A DNA stretch of 64,000 bases from Liolophura sinensis (taxonomy: Eukaryota > Mollusca > Polyplacophora > Chitonida > Chitonidae). The stretch lies in contig NC_088301.1 in NCBI RefSeq assembly GCF_032854445.1, positions 36,505,187 to 36,569,186 of the forward strand, in the 5' to 3' direction. Positions 51,601 to 63,600 of the stretch are shown piece after piece; the stretch's first letter is position 1; every line of letters begins with the position of its first letter. Below the pieces are notes generated by a model. The model saw only the letters and a program-made list of their open reading frames with translations, was not told the DNA's origin and did no database searches. Both the position numbers and the translations under genes were made by a program.

Positions 51601-54600
51601 TGCTAAGATTTACCGAAATTAGGTTCAGGGCTGTTCAGTACTGCTCGGGACGTCATTGCATCGTTAGATCAGTTGACACCATATCACTCATTAATCATAT
51701 GATTGGTAATCATATGAAATGGTGGGCAAAATGGGAAGTCTTGATCGAGAAAAAAATAGACATCACCAGGTCATGAAAACCGGTAGAAATGGTCCACGCA
51801 TGTAAAAATACCCTAGTAACTCTTGTTTTCCCATGTGTACTGGATGTTCACCACAGGCATAAGATTTATATCAACATTTGAAATGGACCAGAGGACTGCT
51901 CTTCAAAAACTTGCTGTATATGTACTGTCTGGGTGCCATTCGATAAAAGATTGATCACGTGCTAACCTAAATGGCCTTAAAGTTCAACCACAAAAGAGCC
52001 TTTTTGGAGGCATATAAATAACAGGGGATATTACTTTTAGTGCTAAAATTTACATTTTCCAGTAGGATATCATCCTACTTTCCGAACACCTCTCAAAGCA
52101 GCTTCATAAAAATCAACAAAATTCCCATAATCTGGAAAAATGAGCAACTTTGTCCTGGACGAAATTTTCGGTCCTTTAGGGTAGATCGAGTTCCAGGAAG
52201 AGAAAGGTAAAGAAGGCCAAGGGGTATGGAGCAGTGGTCGTATTAAAAACTCTTTTTCAGAAAGAAGTAGGAGGTGAAAAAATTGATTAACCACAGGGTC
52301 TTGTATCAAAATGATCATATATTACTGCATCTCTATGACATGCCAATTACTTTTAGGCATCTGTTGCTTACTCTTCAAACTTCTTCTTGATTGTTGTTTT
52401 TTTTTTATGTCTTGTACACAATGTCTCTAAAATCAATTTTTTTTATCAAAATATTTTAAAAAAATTGTCAGATTGCTATAATTTTCTTCTTCAGTTGCTC
52501 CTTGTTTCTTGTAACCCTTGTTGATTACAGCGTTGTTCAATGTTCTTTAAATTTAACATCAAATAACACTTTTGGGTCTCCAGTCGCTTGGTCATTTCAT
52601 TGTAGCTCATTGTAACTATCATTCTAAAGAGAATCTGGTTTATAGATGTATATCCATTTGCCTTGCAGAGTGAACCACTCTAACAATGCAATTGTGAAGC
52701 CACACGTCAAGCCAGAAGCAGCTCAGCGGGAGATTGATGAAGCAATGAAAAAGGTGAAGGAGGCCCAGTCCCTGATCTCTGCTGCTATTGACCCAGGTGT
52801 GTCTTTGTTCTCTGTCCAGTCGCTGTGAAAATAACCACATGAATCAAGTTATTATTAATATGCACTACATGTAGTATTATTTCTTCAACCTTTAATTTAA
52901 GAAATAATAATTTTGTTATGTAGTCCATTGTTCATTTTAATACAGTAAATAGGAAACAGTTAAAATGGTAGAATGAGGTATTGCAGGCATCCAGTCAGAA
53001 GTATAGTAGAATAATTGTTAAGTGGAAGCAAAAGTTGCCTCAAGAAATTACATGTTGTGTGATGTAGGGAACTGTGGGACCCGGCAGTGTAGCCTGATAG
53101 CTCATATGAAGCATGAGTTTGTGCTGTCAGTGAAAATATCACAAATTTCACTGTATAAAATAATCCCTTTATTTTAAACATCTGTATTGTAGGGAGAGAC
53201 AAATTTAGCAGAAGCAGGTCAAGATCCCGCTCCAGACGGAGGCGATCCAGATCCAGGTCAAGGAAATCCCCATCTCGATCAAGACGCCGATCTCGATCTC
53301 GTACTCGCCGCTCCCGCTCCCGCACTCGCCGATCTCGGAGTCGGAAACGTTCTCGATCCAGATCACGCACCCGTCGTCGAGGCTCAAAGTCAAGGTAAAT
53401 TATGAAGTCACATGGTGATTGAACGAGTCATGGTTGCAATAGACCAGTAAATGCAAGCTCATTAATACAGTAGACGATAACTACTAAAAACTTTTCCTGC
53501 CCTCTGCCATGTCTGCTTGAACCACTGAACTATGGCCCTTGCATTACCTCACAGCTTCTTTCTCATTTTGGTTATGTCAAAGGCTGGGGTTTTCTTTAGC
53601 ATCTTCTTGTGGCTTACATTTTTAGTGTATTTAAGTTGCTAACTCTTCTAAAAATTCAGCTGTAGTATCCTCTTGTTATTGGTAATACAGCTAATCCTTT
53701 TATAACCCGCTGTCTGTGAGCTATGTGTTGACTTGTAACTGTTCTCCGTCCAGTGTTAAGGTCAGTATCTGGTTTTAGATCTAGGTCACGGAATCGAAGG
53801 TCTCGGAGCCACAAGAGATCCAGGTCAAGGTCGCGTACTCGATCACGAAGGTCACGTTCTCGGTATGTACATAGTCACTGGCCTGCCACACTGGTGCACA
53901 GTACAGGTCAGGGACAGAGTTTTACCTTGCTTTTTTACAGGACAGTCAGATGAATGAGGGCTCCACTCGGCTACACAAGTGTACAGGCCCATTTATGTGC
54001 ATGTCCTGTAACTACTGTACTCGTATGTCTGTCTGCCTAATGAAACAACATGTATGTGATTCTGGGATGAGGACTTATAATGGCTATATAACACAGATTA
54101 ATGGTGAATGATATGTATAGTAGTTTGTCTCAAGGGCTCCTCAACTCTTTTTCTGTATTTGCTAATTGACTAATTTTCTTTGGTCCAAAACTAACTTTTG
54201 CAAAACTGAAAGTTCATATCACATAAACTCTCACATAATCATAACAGAATCTCTTAACCACAGCGGGTGAGATAAGGTTTGTGTTTTAGATAAATGTTCG
54301 GCTTGACGGTTCTGAAGAGTAGACCTTCCTCAAATGCATTTAAACTATTGTCAAAACCTTGTAGTACAGTCTAAAGCAATGTGTTAAAATTGCTAAATAA
54401 CAGATGATTGTAGTCACCCTTGTGTTCAGGTTTTATTAGATGTATAATTCTTCTGATAAAAGGTAGAATGTACATTTGCATTTAGTATGTCATGCAGAAC
54501 TTTGTATGTTCAGTGCTTGCACATGTATATTAAAGGTGAGCTGCGGTACTTTTGATGTTTGCAAAAATTGTTGTCAACAGGCTTCTAATCTTACAGAGTT

Positions 54601-57600
54601 CTCAAGCGGCCCTGAAAAGCCCTGAAAAATTAGGGGGTATTCTTGTTGGGCCAGGAAAAGCCTTGAAAGTTATAATCATCGTGACCCACATACTTCCACT
54701 GATATATGAACAAACTAACCTGGCTCTCTCTGTGGGAGAGCCAGAGAGATTGCAGCCTATACTGTTTAGCACATATTGTATATCTTGTAATATTGTTGAT
54801 GCCTTTTTATTCGTGTGGTACTAACATTCGCAGCAAACACATTTCCAAGAAAATAAGTGCCGTCGAATATAAAGCCCATGTAACTAATTTATTAATGTAG
54901 CATGGGTTACAGTAATAAGTTCGCTAACAAGCACTACAGTTCTAATACTTTTTACCTAATTAGAATGTATTCTGGCTTTCACAAATCCACCTTAATTGAT
55001 CGTCAGTTAATCTTGCCTTCTTTTAAGGAGGCTTAGCTCCATCTAAGTATCGCCACATTGCAATGTTGTTGTTGTTGATTTATTGCCGCTGTGAGAGACA
55101 CAGAAATCGATAATTTCTATTGGGCGTGTGTACGTGGTACGATATACATACGATGAGAGAGGCTGTTTTTTTTTTTTTTTGTTGACTGTACTTGCCATCC
55201 AATACATCGCTCGTGGGTGTCCGCACTTCAAACTTCCTTTTCTTAATGAGGATTTCTGAGAAATTTACTCAAATCTGTGAGTTCTATCAAAGTTCCAGTC
55301 TCACTGCTGAATCATGAGAATTAAACAGTGGGATTTATTTATATCACGTTTAATCCTTTGTCGTCTCCCGGAGTGAGTGACACAAATATTTGCTCACCCA
55401 GTAGGTAACGGCTTAGTCTTCAAAAGATTAAAAGCTAAGGAAGATTAACTTCCTTTCCTCCTCACATCTTACAGGTACAAACAAGTTTAAATGATAACAT
55501 TGTTACTTGAATGCTTGAGTTGTTTTATTACTTGACGTTTCTGTATTGAAGTTTGATTTTCATTTATCAGTTGTCCAAAAATTCTGTTAAGATCTGCGAA
55601 AGTTGATTTCCGCGAATGTGTCTTCTTACCAAATCCGCAAAAGTTTATGCTCGCAAATAAAAAAGCATTTAAAGTATAAGCTATTGACAGTGTCAACAAC
55701 CAAACAGATGTATCTGACAGTACAGATCCACAAATTCTTGAAGTCTCAATACAGCCAGACTGCTGTGTTCAAATTTCAGGTGTCCACCACACATATAACA
55801 CATGCAAACATTGTTCTAAGACAATAATATTGATTTTGAACTAAGGAGGTAGAGTTTCATTTTGAACCATGATCACTTTAACCACAATATTTCCAGATCC
55901 AATAGGAATAATCCTTGGCATTTTAAGCAAATTATAGGTCGTAAGGACGTTCAGAATAGTACGAAAATTTTCTTTGTAAGTGTTGTACATGTAGTACATG
56001 TTGCACACCATGACCGATTTTAGATGAATGGGGCCTCATATTTTCTATAAGTTCTTATTGATTCCTGCATGCAATAATATTTTTGTATAAACCTTTTAGG
56101 CATTTAGCACACATTTCTGGCTTTTTTGTACAATCAAGAAATTAAAGGTTGGTTGGAAATGCTTTGCTAATGGGAAAGTGTTCTCCTGCTTGCCCTGACT
56201 GTTTTCGTCCCTTTTCTGTTCCAGCTATATGTTCGTGATTGTTAGTGGAATAATCCTTAATAAACATTTGCTATCATACCGTCTTCACTGCACTTGCTTG
56301 TATATTCTGTAGTTTTTCGTATCAAATAACCGCTATCAAAAAAAATAAATCAGTCGTTGGTTTGCTGTGTGCATTTCATAAATGTGCTGTTGTCTTGTTT
56401 TTATTAGCTCATGCGAATCATTTGTCATCATTTGAATCTTACGTTTTAGTTCAATTCTAATATAACATTGTCTACACAGTAGAATTTAATTTGTTTCTTG
56501 AGCTTTGTCTGTAGCTGTTAACACCTTCAGATAAAATAATCTACATTGTGCTGTAGTAAATTTGGGATGTATCATGCTTCAGCCTTGTCTTTTGATCTTG
56601 TCCTGACCTGTTTGTCACTATTTATTTGAGTTATAAATGGCTGTCTTTGTAATCACTAACACATAATTCTGTCTGACTAAATGTATCTCTCTTTGTACAT
56701 CTCTTTCTACAATTGAATATTGAAGTGTGATGAGGAAAAAGGCTTCCATTGCATTTTATCTCATTTCATTTAAGCACATGTAGCCATTGCTATTTTCATG
56801 TCTTAAATGTCAAACTGTTACCTAAAAGCTTTCAGTTTGACACATTTATCAGCGGTGACAAAAAGAACAATTATTGTGTATCTTGTCTCCACAGCAAGGA
56901 TGGCTCTTAGTTATGATTTATTAAAATACAATGTATATTTGACAGGATGATTGAAAATTCACATATCCTTCTAGGTATCACTAAAGAAGCTAACAAACAA
57001 TTTCTGAATAATGACTCTGGCTTGAAAAAAAAAAATTCACTCAGCTGGGAGTTATTCATTGTAAGCTAAGTTTTAGCCAGCTGCTTTATAGCTGTAGCAG
57101 CAGTTTAGGATAGCTTTGGAATAAGTTGATATAGATGATATTATTTCAATAAAACAGAACTGATGTGGCCTCACTGATCATTTCTCATTTTCAATTGCAC
57201 ACTGAAGGACATCTTGTGAATTGGACATTAATTTAAGGCCTTCTTCCTGTTACATTTCACATTATTTGCCATTTGTATGTGTGACTACATTGTACTTGTA
57301 GAAGGTGTTTTGTTGTGCCGATTATAAAGAAATATATTCACATCATCTATATGTGGTTTATTTTGTTTAATTCGTGTTTATGCAGATCACTTGGCAGTTC
57401 AAAGTACATTTGTTCTGTGTTCCAGATCAAAGTCACGAAGTAGAAGGTCAAGAAGCAAGAAACGTTCAAGGTCACGTACTAGACACTCTTCACGCTCTAG
57501 GTAAGTTGAAGTTCACAGCTCATGCAAAGAATCCAGGACTGTGAGGAACAGAATTGAAAAGAGAATCTTCCCATGGACATGTTTTCTACATATTAGCTTG

Positions 57601-60600
57601 CAGTATCCATGTAGTTACAAATCTCTCTTGAGATACCTCCACACTTATTGGCCTATGTCTGAGGAAATGTTCTTTGCCAATCACCTGCCCAGGGCCATGG
57701 ATAAATAGCATTTGAATCAGGCTTATGTTTGCTTGGCTACATTTACCTGTTTTCATCAGGAAGTTAATAACTTTAATAATAATAAAAATGTCCTGTTGAT
57801 GATGCTTATAGTATGTGATGCTCATGAGCAGTTACATTTTCAATTGCGCACTGAAGGACGATTTTATTAAAATTCAGCAAATCAAGATGCACTAAACAGG
57901 CTTTTTAAAAGTCAGTACTTTGAAATGTTGAAGAAATAGTGTTACATCTGCATGAAGAGATTGTCTCTGCAAGGCAGGATGTAAAAATGTTAAAGAAACT
58001 TTTGACTTGGCAGATCTAACTGAATATATGAATGACTGGTTTAAGGAAATATTGTCTTCTAACTTTGCTGGAGGGTGAGTAGAGGGCAAAAGAAATCATC
58101 AGTGTTATTTGTGGTTTATTTTCAGGAGAAAGACACCCCCTCGAGCCTACAGCCGACGCAAGTCCAGGAGCACTTCACCTTCTCGGTAAGAGGCTGTCTA
58201 AAAAAAGGAAATTCTTTGTTTTGATTCTGCTTCACACAGTGTTACATTCTCAAAGCCACCTAATGCAATTTTTCTTACTTTGTATGCATATATTGAAATT
58301 CATCCCCAGTAAAATGTGGCATAGTTGTCATTCTCATTCTTATTAATTTCTCACAATAAGTCGAGTTGGCATTTCAGGAATCTTGTGAGTTCATGCAGAT
58401 ATAGACGAGACAGGGTGATGATTCCTGCAAACTATTGCAGCAAAAAGGCGAGATTGTACTTTACTTGCTAGACTGAATATTCATGTGTCTGTCGTTAACA
58501 GTAACTGTAAACTCACATATTTTGTCCGCGTTAGTTCGTGGCTTAGAGAGCAGAACTACAACAGGGCATGCTAACATGCAGAGACATTGTTTTCATTCGG
58601 CCATAATACCCTTTCTTAAACTTTTGGATGTAGTGCCATATTAAATCATGACGGTCAAGGAAGAAGCAGAAAAAGGTAACATTGGTTATGACTGCCACTT
58701 GCATTTATTTTAGTTCCATTGTTAGAGCAGGTGGTCTACTTGAAAAGTGAGTCCTTTATCAAAATTGAGTTCTATCAAATTTCCATGACCAGTGTACTCC
58801 ACACCCTAAACATGTGTACAATTAATCCAAAAGTAATATTATGAATAGCTTTAAAAATAAAAATAATATTAAGTCCTTATGATGATGCTTATAGTATGTG
58901 ATACTCACATGAGCAAGTACATTTTCAATTGCGCACTGAAGGACAATTTTATTCAAGGTCAGTAAATTCAATTCACTTGCAGTACTTTAAAAAGTTAAAG
59001 AAAAGATACAACTGCATGAAAATGATGCCTCTGCATGGCTTTAGGCATTGTTTTTTTGTTTATTTGGATGGAAAAATGCTAAAAAAATCTATTGACTTTG
59101 CAGATCTAAGAAACGCCGAAGTCGCTCGAGAACGCGAAAACACCGCTCAAAGTCGCCAGAGAAAAAGAAGTCTGTGTCGCAGTCTCCTTCCCCACCAAAG
59201 CTAAAGAAGGAAGGTAGCCCTTGCCCAAAATCTCCCTCTAGAAACAGAGATGGGGAAGGCACAAAACCCAACCTGGCCGCAGAGTCAGATAAGGAATCTG
59301 CCAGGTCAGTGTTTCTCCTAATCTATGTCAAAACTAAATGAAAGGAAATTTTTTTTTTTCATTTTTTGATTCACAAAACACAAGGTGTGTTCAATATTTC
59401 ATTCTGGATGCATGCTGTGGAAAAAATATTTTTTAAAGCAGTACAGATGTTCATATGTAAATCCTGTATATCACCCAAAGTTTGGCCAGCACATGTAATA
59501 TACACATTCACAAGCGCATGAACACCTTCAAATGATAATTTTGTTGCCAAAATTTAAGTTTTTCTGACAAGAAGTTAATAAAACTTTACAAAATAGTCTA
59601 AAGTAGCCCTGTAACCTATATGGATCAGTGAGAATAAAGTAAAACGTGTCATTTGTGAACAGGCAGACTTTAGGTGAATACAGTACTTTGTTCTGGTACA
59701 GCTGGCAAAAGGGGAAAATATTTTGTATGATTTTTTTTTTTTCCTATTACATAAACTTATTGTTATTAATTGTGTAGATTTCATTTGCTTGTGATGTTCT
59801 CAGAGATGCAAGTTTTTTGCATTGGTGGATAATATGCATATGCCAGAAATATTTTAACTGTCCAGTACTTGAAGACACCTAGGTTTTTGGAGAAGAATGT
59901 GTCCCAAAGTCTTCAATATGTTATGAATAAGTTGAATAATTATTGATGAACAGGTCACTTATGACTTGATGACTTAAACTAGATATGCTATTGTTAATCA
60001 TTGTCAGCATCACTCCAATAATGATCACAAAGATAACTATTTATATTAACTGGAAAATAGATCAAAGTATGTGTGGTTTCATGACTTAAAAGGAAAGGTG
60101 CATAATGTTGAAGTGAAAACTGCACTTCAGTAGATTGAAGAGCATTGAAATTTCAACAGTGTGTGTTTGTTTAATCTGTTTAGCTTACCCCAACAAGATG
60201 GTGATACCAAAACAGAAAGGTAAAGCTATGTGTCACAGATGTTGAACATGAAATTGTAGTCTAGTGTGAAAGTCTTGTTATTGAAAATAGCCATTGTAAA
60301 AAGAAAGCAATTTTTGTAAGCAGTATTATTTCCAAAATTACGAAATTCATCACTTTAAATTTTTTGATGAACAATTTTGCTCAATATTTTGTTACTGTAC
60401 AACTTTTCCTAACCTTGATACGACCATGTTGCTGGAGAAACCACTGGTTTAAACCTTTTTTGGTCTTATTTTTATACTAAAAGTGCAACAGAAAAATTCT
60501 AGTTTTATAAGGCCATTTTGACATATTTTTTTTCTTTGTCTTTTTTCCCCTTTCTAAAACAGTAATCAGGGGTACTATTTGTTTGTTTCATGTCATTAGC

Positions 60601-63600
60601 ATTGAACAACCTGAAGTCGACCACAAACCGGAAAGGTAAAACTTTGTACCTGTGTTATCCCCTTGACAAGTGATCTGTCTAATTGTGTTTTCAGTTTAAC
60701 TCTCAGTGGAAAGATATTTCTGTTATGCTTAGAACATTCACAGTTTATGTGAGTTAAAAGAGTACTTTAGTGGATATACCATGCTGTATATTAGTATTAG
60801 AGCTTTTACAAATCCACAGACATTTTTTTTTTTATTTGAAGGCGGATAGTTATTGTCTGTGATAATTTGCTGAACGGTCTTATTTAAATAGTTTTAGCTA
60901 CATGTAGCTTTTGACCAGCATGGTAAACTTTATAATGAACTTCGACATAACTCAATCCATTTTGATGGAGTGAAAAATGTGGCAGAAGTAGGAATAAAGG
61001 AAAAGAAAACATAAAGATTGTGTCAAATGATGAAAAATAAAAATATTATCAAAATTTAGGCTGGACACATTTGTTTAATAGGTGAAAGACCAAATTTAAT
61101 TGCAAATATGTTTATTAAACATGTATTGCAACTTCACTTATAACATTATTATGCAATGACAATATATGCCAAGAAATGATCCAGAAAACACACCATACAA
61201 AAATTCTTGTCAAATGTCTTCTTCTGTTTAAAGTAAACTCAAAAAAAAAGTATTGAAGACCACATTTACATCTAACAATGCACTCTTTCATCTGAAGTTC
61301 ATGTAATTTTTATGTGATTCCACCTTTAAGTCATCAACAAAAGTGTTGGTAGAAGCAGTTAATCTGATGTATAATATATGGTTAACACCGTCTCGTTTGT
61401 AACAATGAAGAGCAAAGAAGTTTTACTGTTTTCTACATGTTTCTCGGCAAATCTATTACAGATGACTTCATGGTTTTTGATACATGTACTGCCACTGCAA
61501 TGTATTTTGGACATAATTCTGTAGGGTGGATGTAGTTTGCGTGGCAATAAGGTTTCTCTTTTTCCTTAATGAAGACTCAGCTGGGTTCAAACTGAATTGA
61601 CCCTTAGTTTCCTTCACTAAACGAGAAATATGTTACCAGTTTGCCCACAAAATATCACCACAATGGCAGCTATGAACAGCGGACAGCTTAGACTAGGATT
61701 ACTGTAGGCAGGATAGGCTCCTTGTTGCCCCCAAACATGCTAAGGTGATAAAGGTAACTTGTAGAATAATGGGTTGAAATAACAGGAGTTTAAACCAGTT
61801 TGAATTCTACAGGGCATTCAGTAATAGCGGAGTTTTGAGTTCGACCTCTGCTGTCACAGAAGTCCTGCTGTATCATGTGACTTGTGAAAAATGTTAGGCA
61901 ACCTTTATTGACATTAATTTACCAATCACTTATCTCGCCGTGCTTCAGATGCCCAAAATGATACCTCTTTCCTTTTGAAACTTTGCAGGTTTACAGTTGT
62001 TCAGCCCCTGAGCTTTCTCCATCGTTCGTCCACCCTAAATAACTTTTTGTGAAACTTTTGTTCAGACGCCCATGTTATAGTAAATGTTACAGTAATAGTT
62101 GCCTATTAACTATTAATTGCCTATTAATTTTTGTCCGGTTACATGATACAGTAGGACTTTTTCTACCTATAGTAATAAGAGTTAGAACTCGAAACTCCCC
62201 TGTTGCAGTAGCTCACCTCCACATTCTACATGCATACTGATGATTCTCAGACATTTTTTTGCTCCAGTATTACTTGTATTACTTGTAATCTTTCTCTTTT
62301 CACCAATTTCTTTTGGTATAAATATTGGTATGATAAATGATAACCTTACAATAAAGAGCTATATGTACCTTGTAATACCAGTCTCTTTCCAGTCCTGTCT
62401 TGGATAGGACCAGATAATGTGAGTTACATACCGTGATTATTTCTGGTTTAAAGTTTGCCAGGAGTAATTTCAGGCTCTGTATATTCAAAATATGACAAAA
62501 TAAAGCAAACTGTACAGGAGAATCAACAGAACGTAATTTTGAACATTATGTTCTTTTGTTGCTTGGTGACGGTGTTTATATGCCTGCTGACTCCACAGGA
62601 GTGTCGACATCAAATTTATTCTTATGTTGGTTATTTATGGCTTTTCTGTCGTACAGAGCTGCCTTTGTATTGAGAGTGATACTGAATACAGAAACTCGGT
62701 TTAGATTGTTTGATAATGGTTAGTGGATTGTTTATGTCATGTATTCAATTTATTTGTTTATTGTTGACCAGGCACTAATACTGTGATTCAGCTGTGATTC
62801 TTAAATACATGTATGTGTGATATGCCTGCGTAACTAAACATGTTGTATACAGTAATTGTTCGTGTTGTACAGAGTAAGGATTTACATAGTACACAGTAGG
62901 GACTCATGTAGTGCACAGTAAGGATTCATGTAGTGCGCAGTAAGGATTCATGTGGTACACAGTAAGGATTCTTGTTGTACACAGTAGAAATCCATGTTGT
63001 ACACGGTAAGGATGCATGTGGTACACAAGTATTTGTGTGGTACACAATGCAGATTCATGTAGAACATTGCAGGGATTCACGTTGTACATGGTAAGGATTC
63101 ATGTAGTACACAGGGGTTCACATAGTACACTGTAGGGATTCATGTAGTACACAGTAAGGATTAATGTGGTACACAGGATTTTTGTGGTTCACCATATTCT
63201 TGTAGTACACAGCAAGGATTTGTGTAGTACACAATAGTATACAGTAATGATCCTTGTAGTACTGAGTAAGGATTCATGTAAGACACTTTCGGGGTTCATA
63301 TAGTACGCAGTAAAGATTCATTTAGTACACAGTAGGGATTTGTGTAGTACACAGCAAGGATTCATGTACACAATAGTTCACAGTAATGATTCTTGTAGTA
63401 CTAAGGATTCATGTAGTAGACAGTAGGGATTTCTGCATATGTCCATTACAATGTCTGCCTTAATAAATGTACTTCGTTGCTCGTAAGTTATTTTTGAAAG
63501 ATTTGTCTTACCACTGCTTCGAATATCATTTATTTCTCATGACTTATTCAAGAGAAATGACACAACAGCGGTGTGAATTAAAGCCAATTAAATTACCAAG

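Noticed and set aside
52960-53393. Minus-strand frame rich in Arg/Asp/Leu (RDRRVRERERRVRDRDRR-like)
   Set aside because: Antisense shadow of the SREK1 RS exon at 53193-53394; the repeat pattern comes from RS codons read on the other strand.
62840-63433. Possible CRISPR-like array
   Set aside because: Units are contiguous and degenerate with no unique spacers, and the context is a eukaryotic intron; it is a minisatellite.
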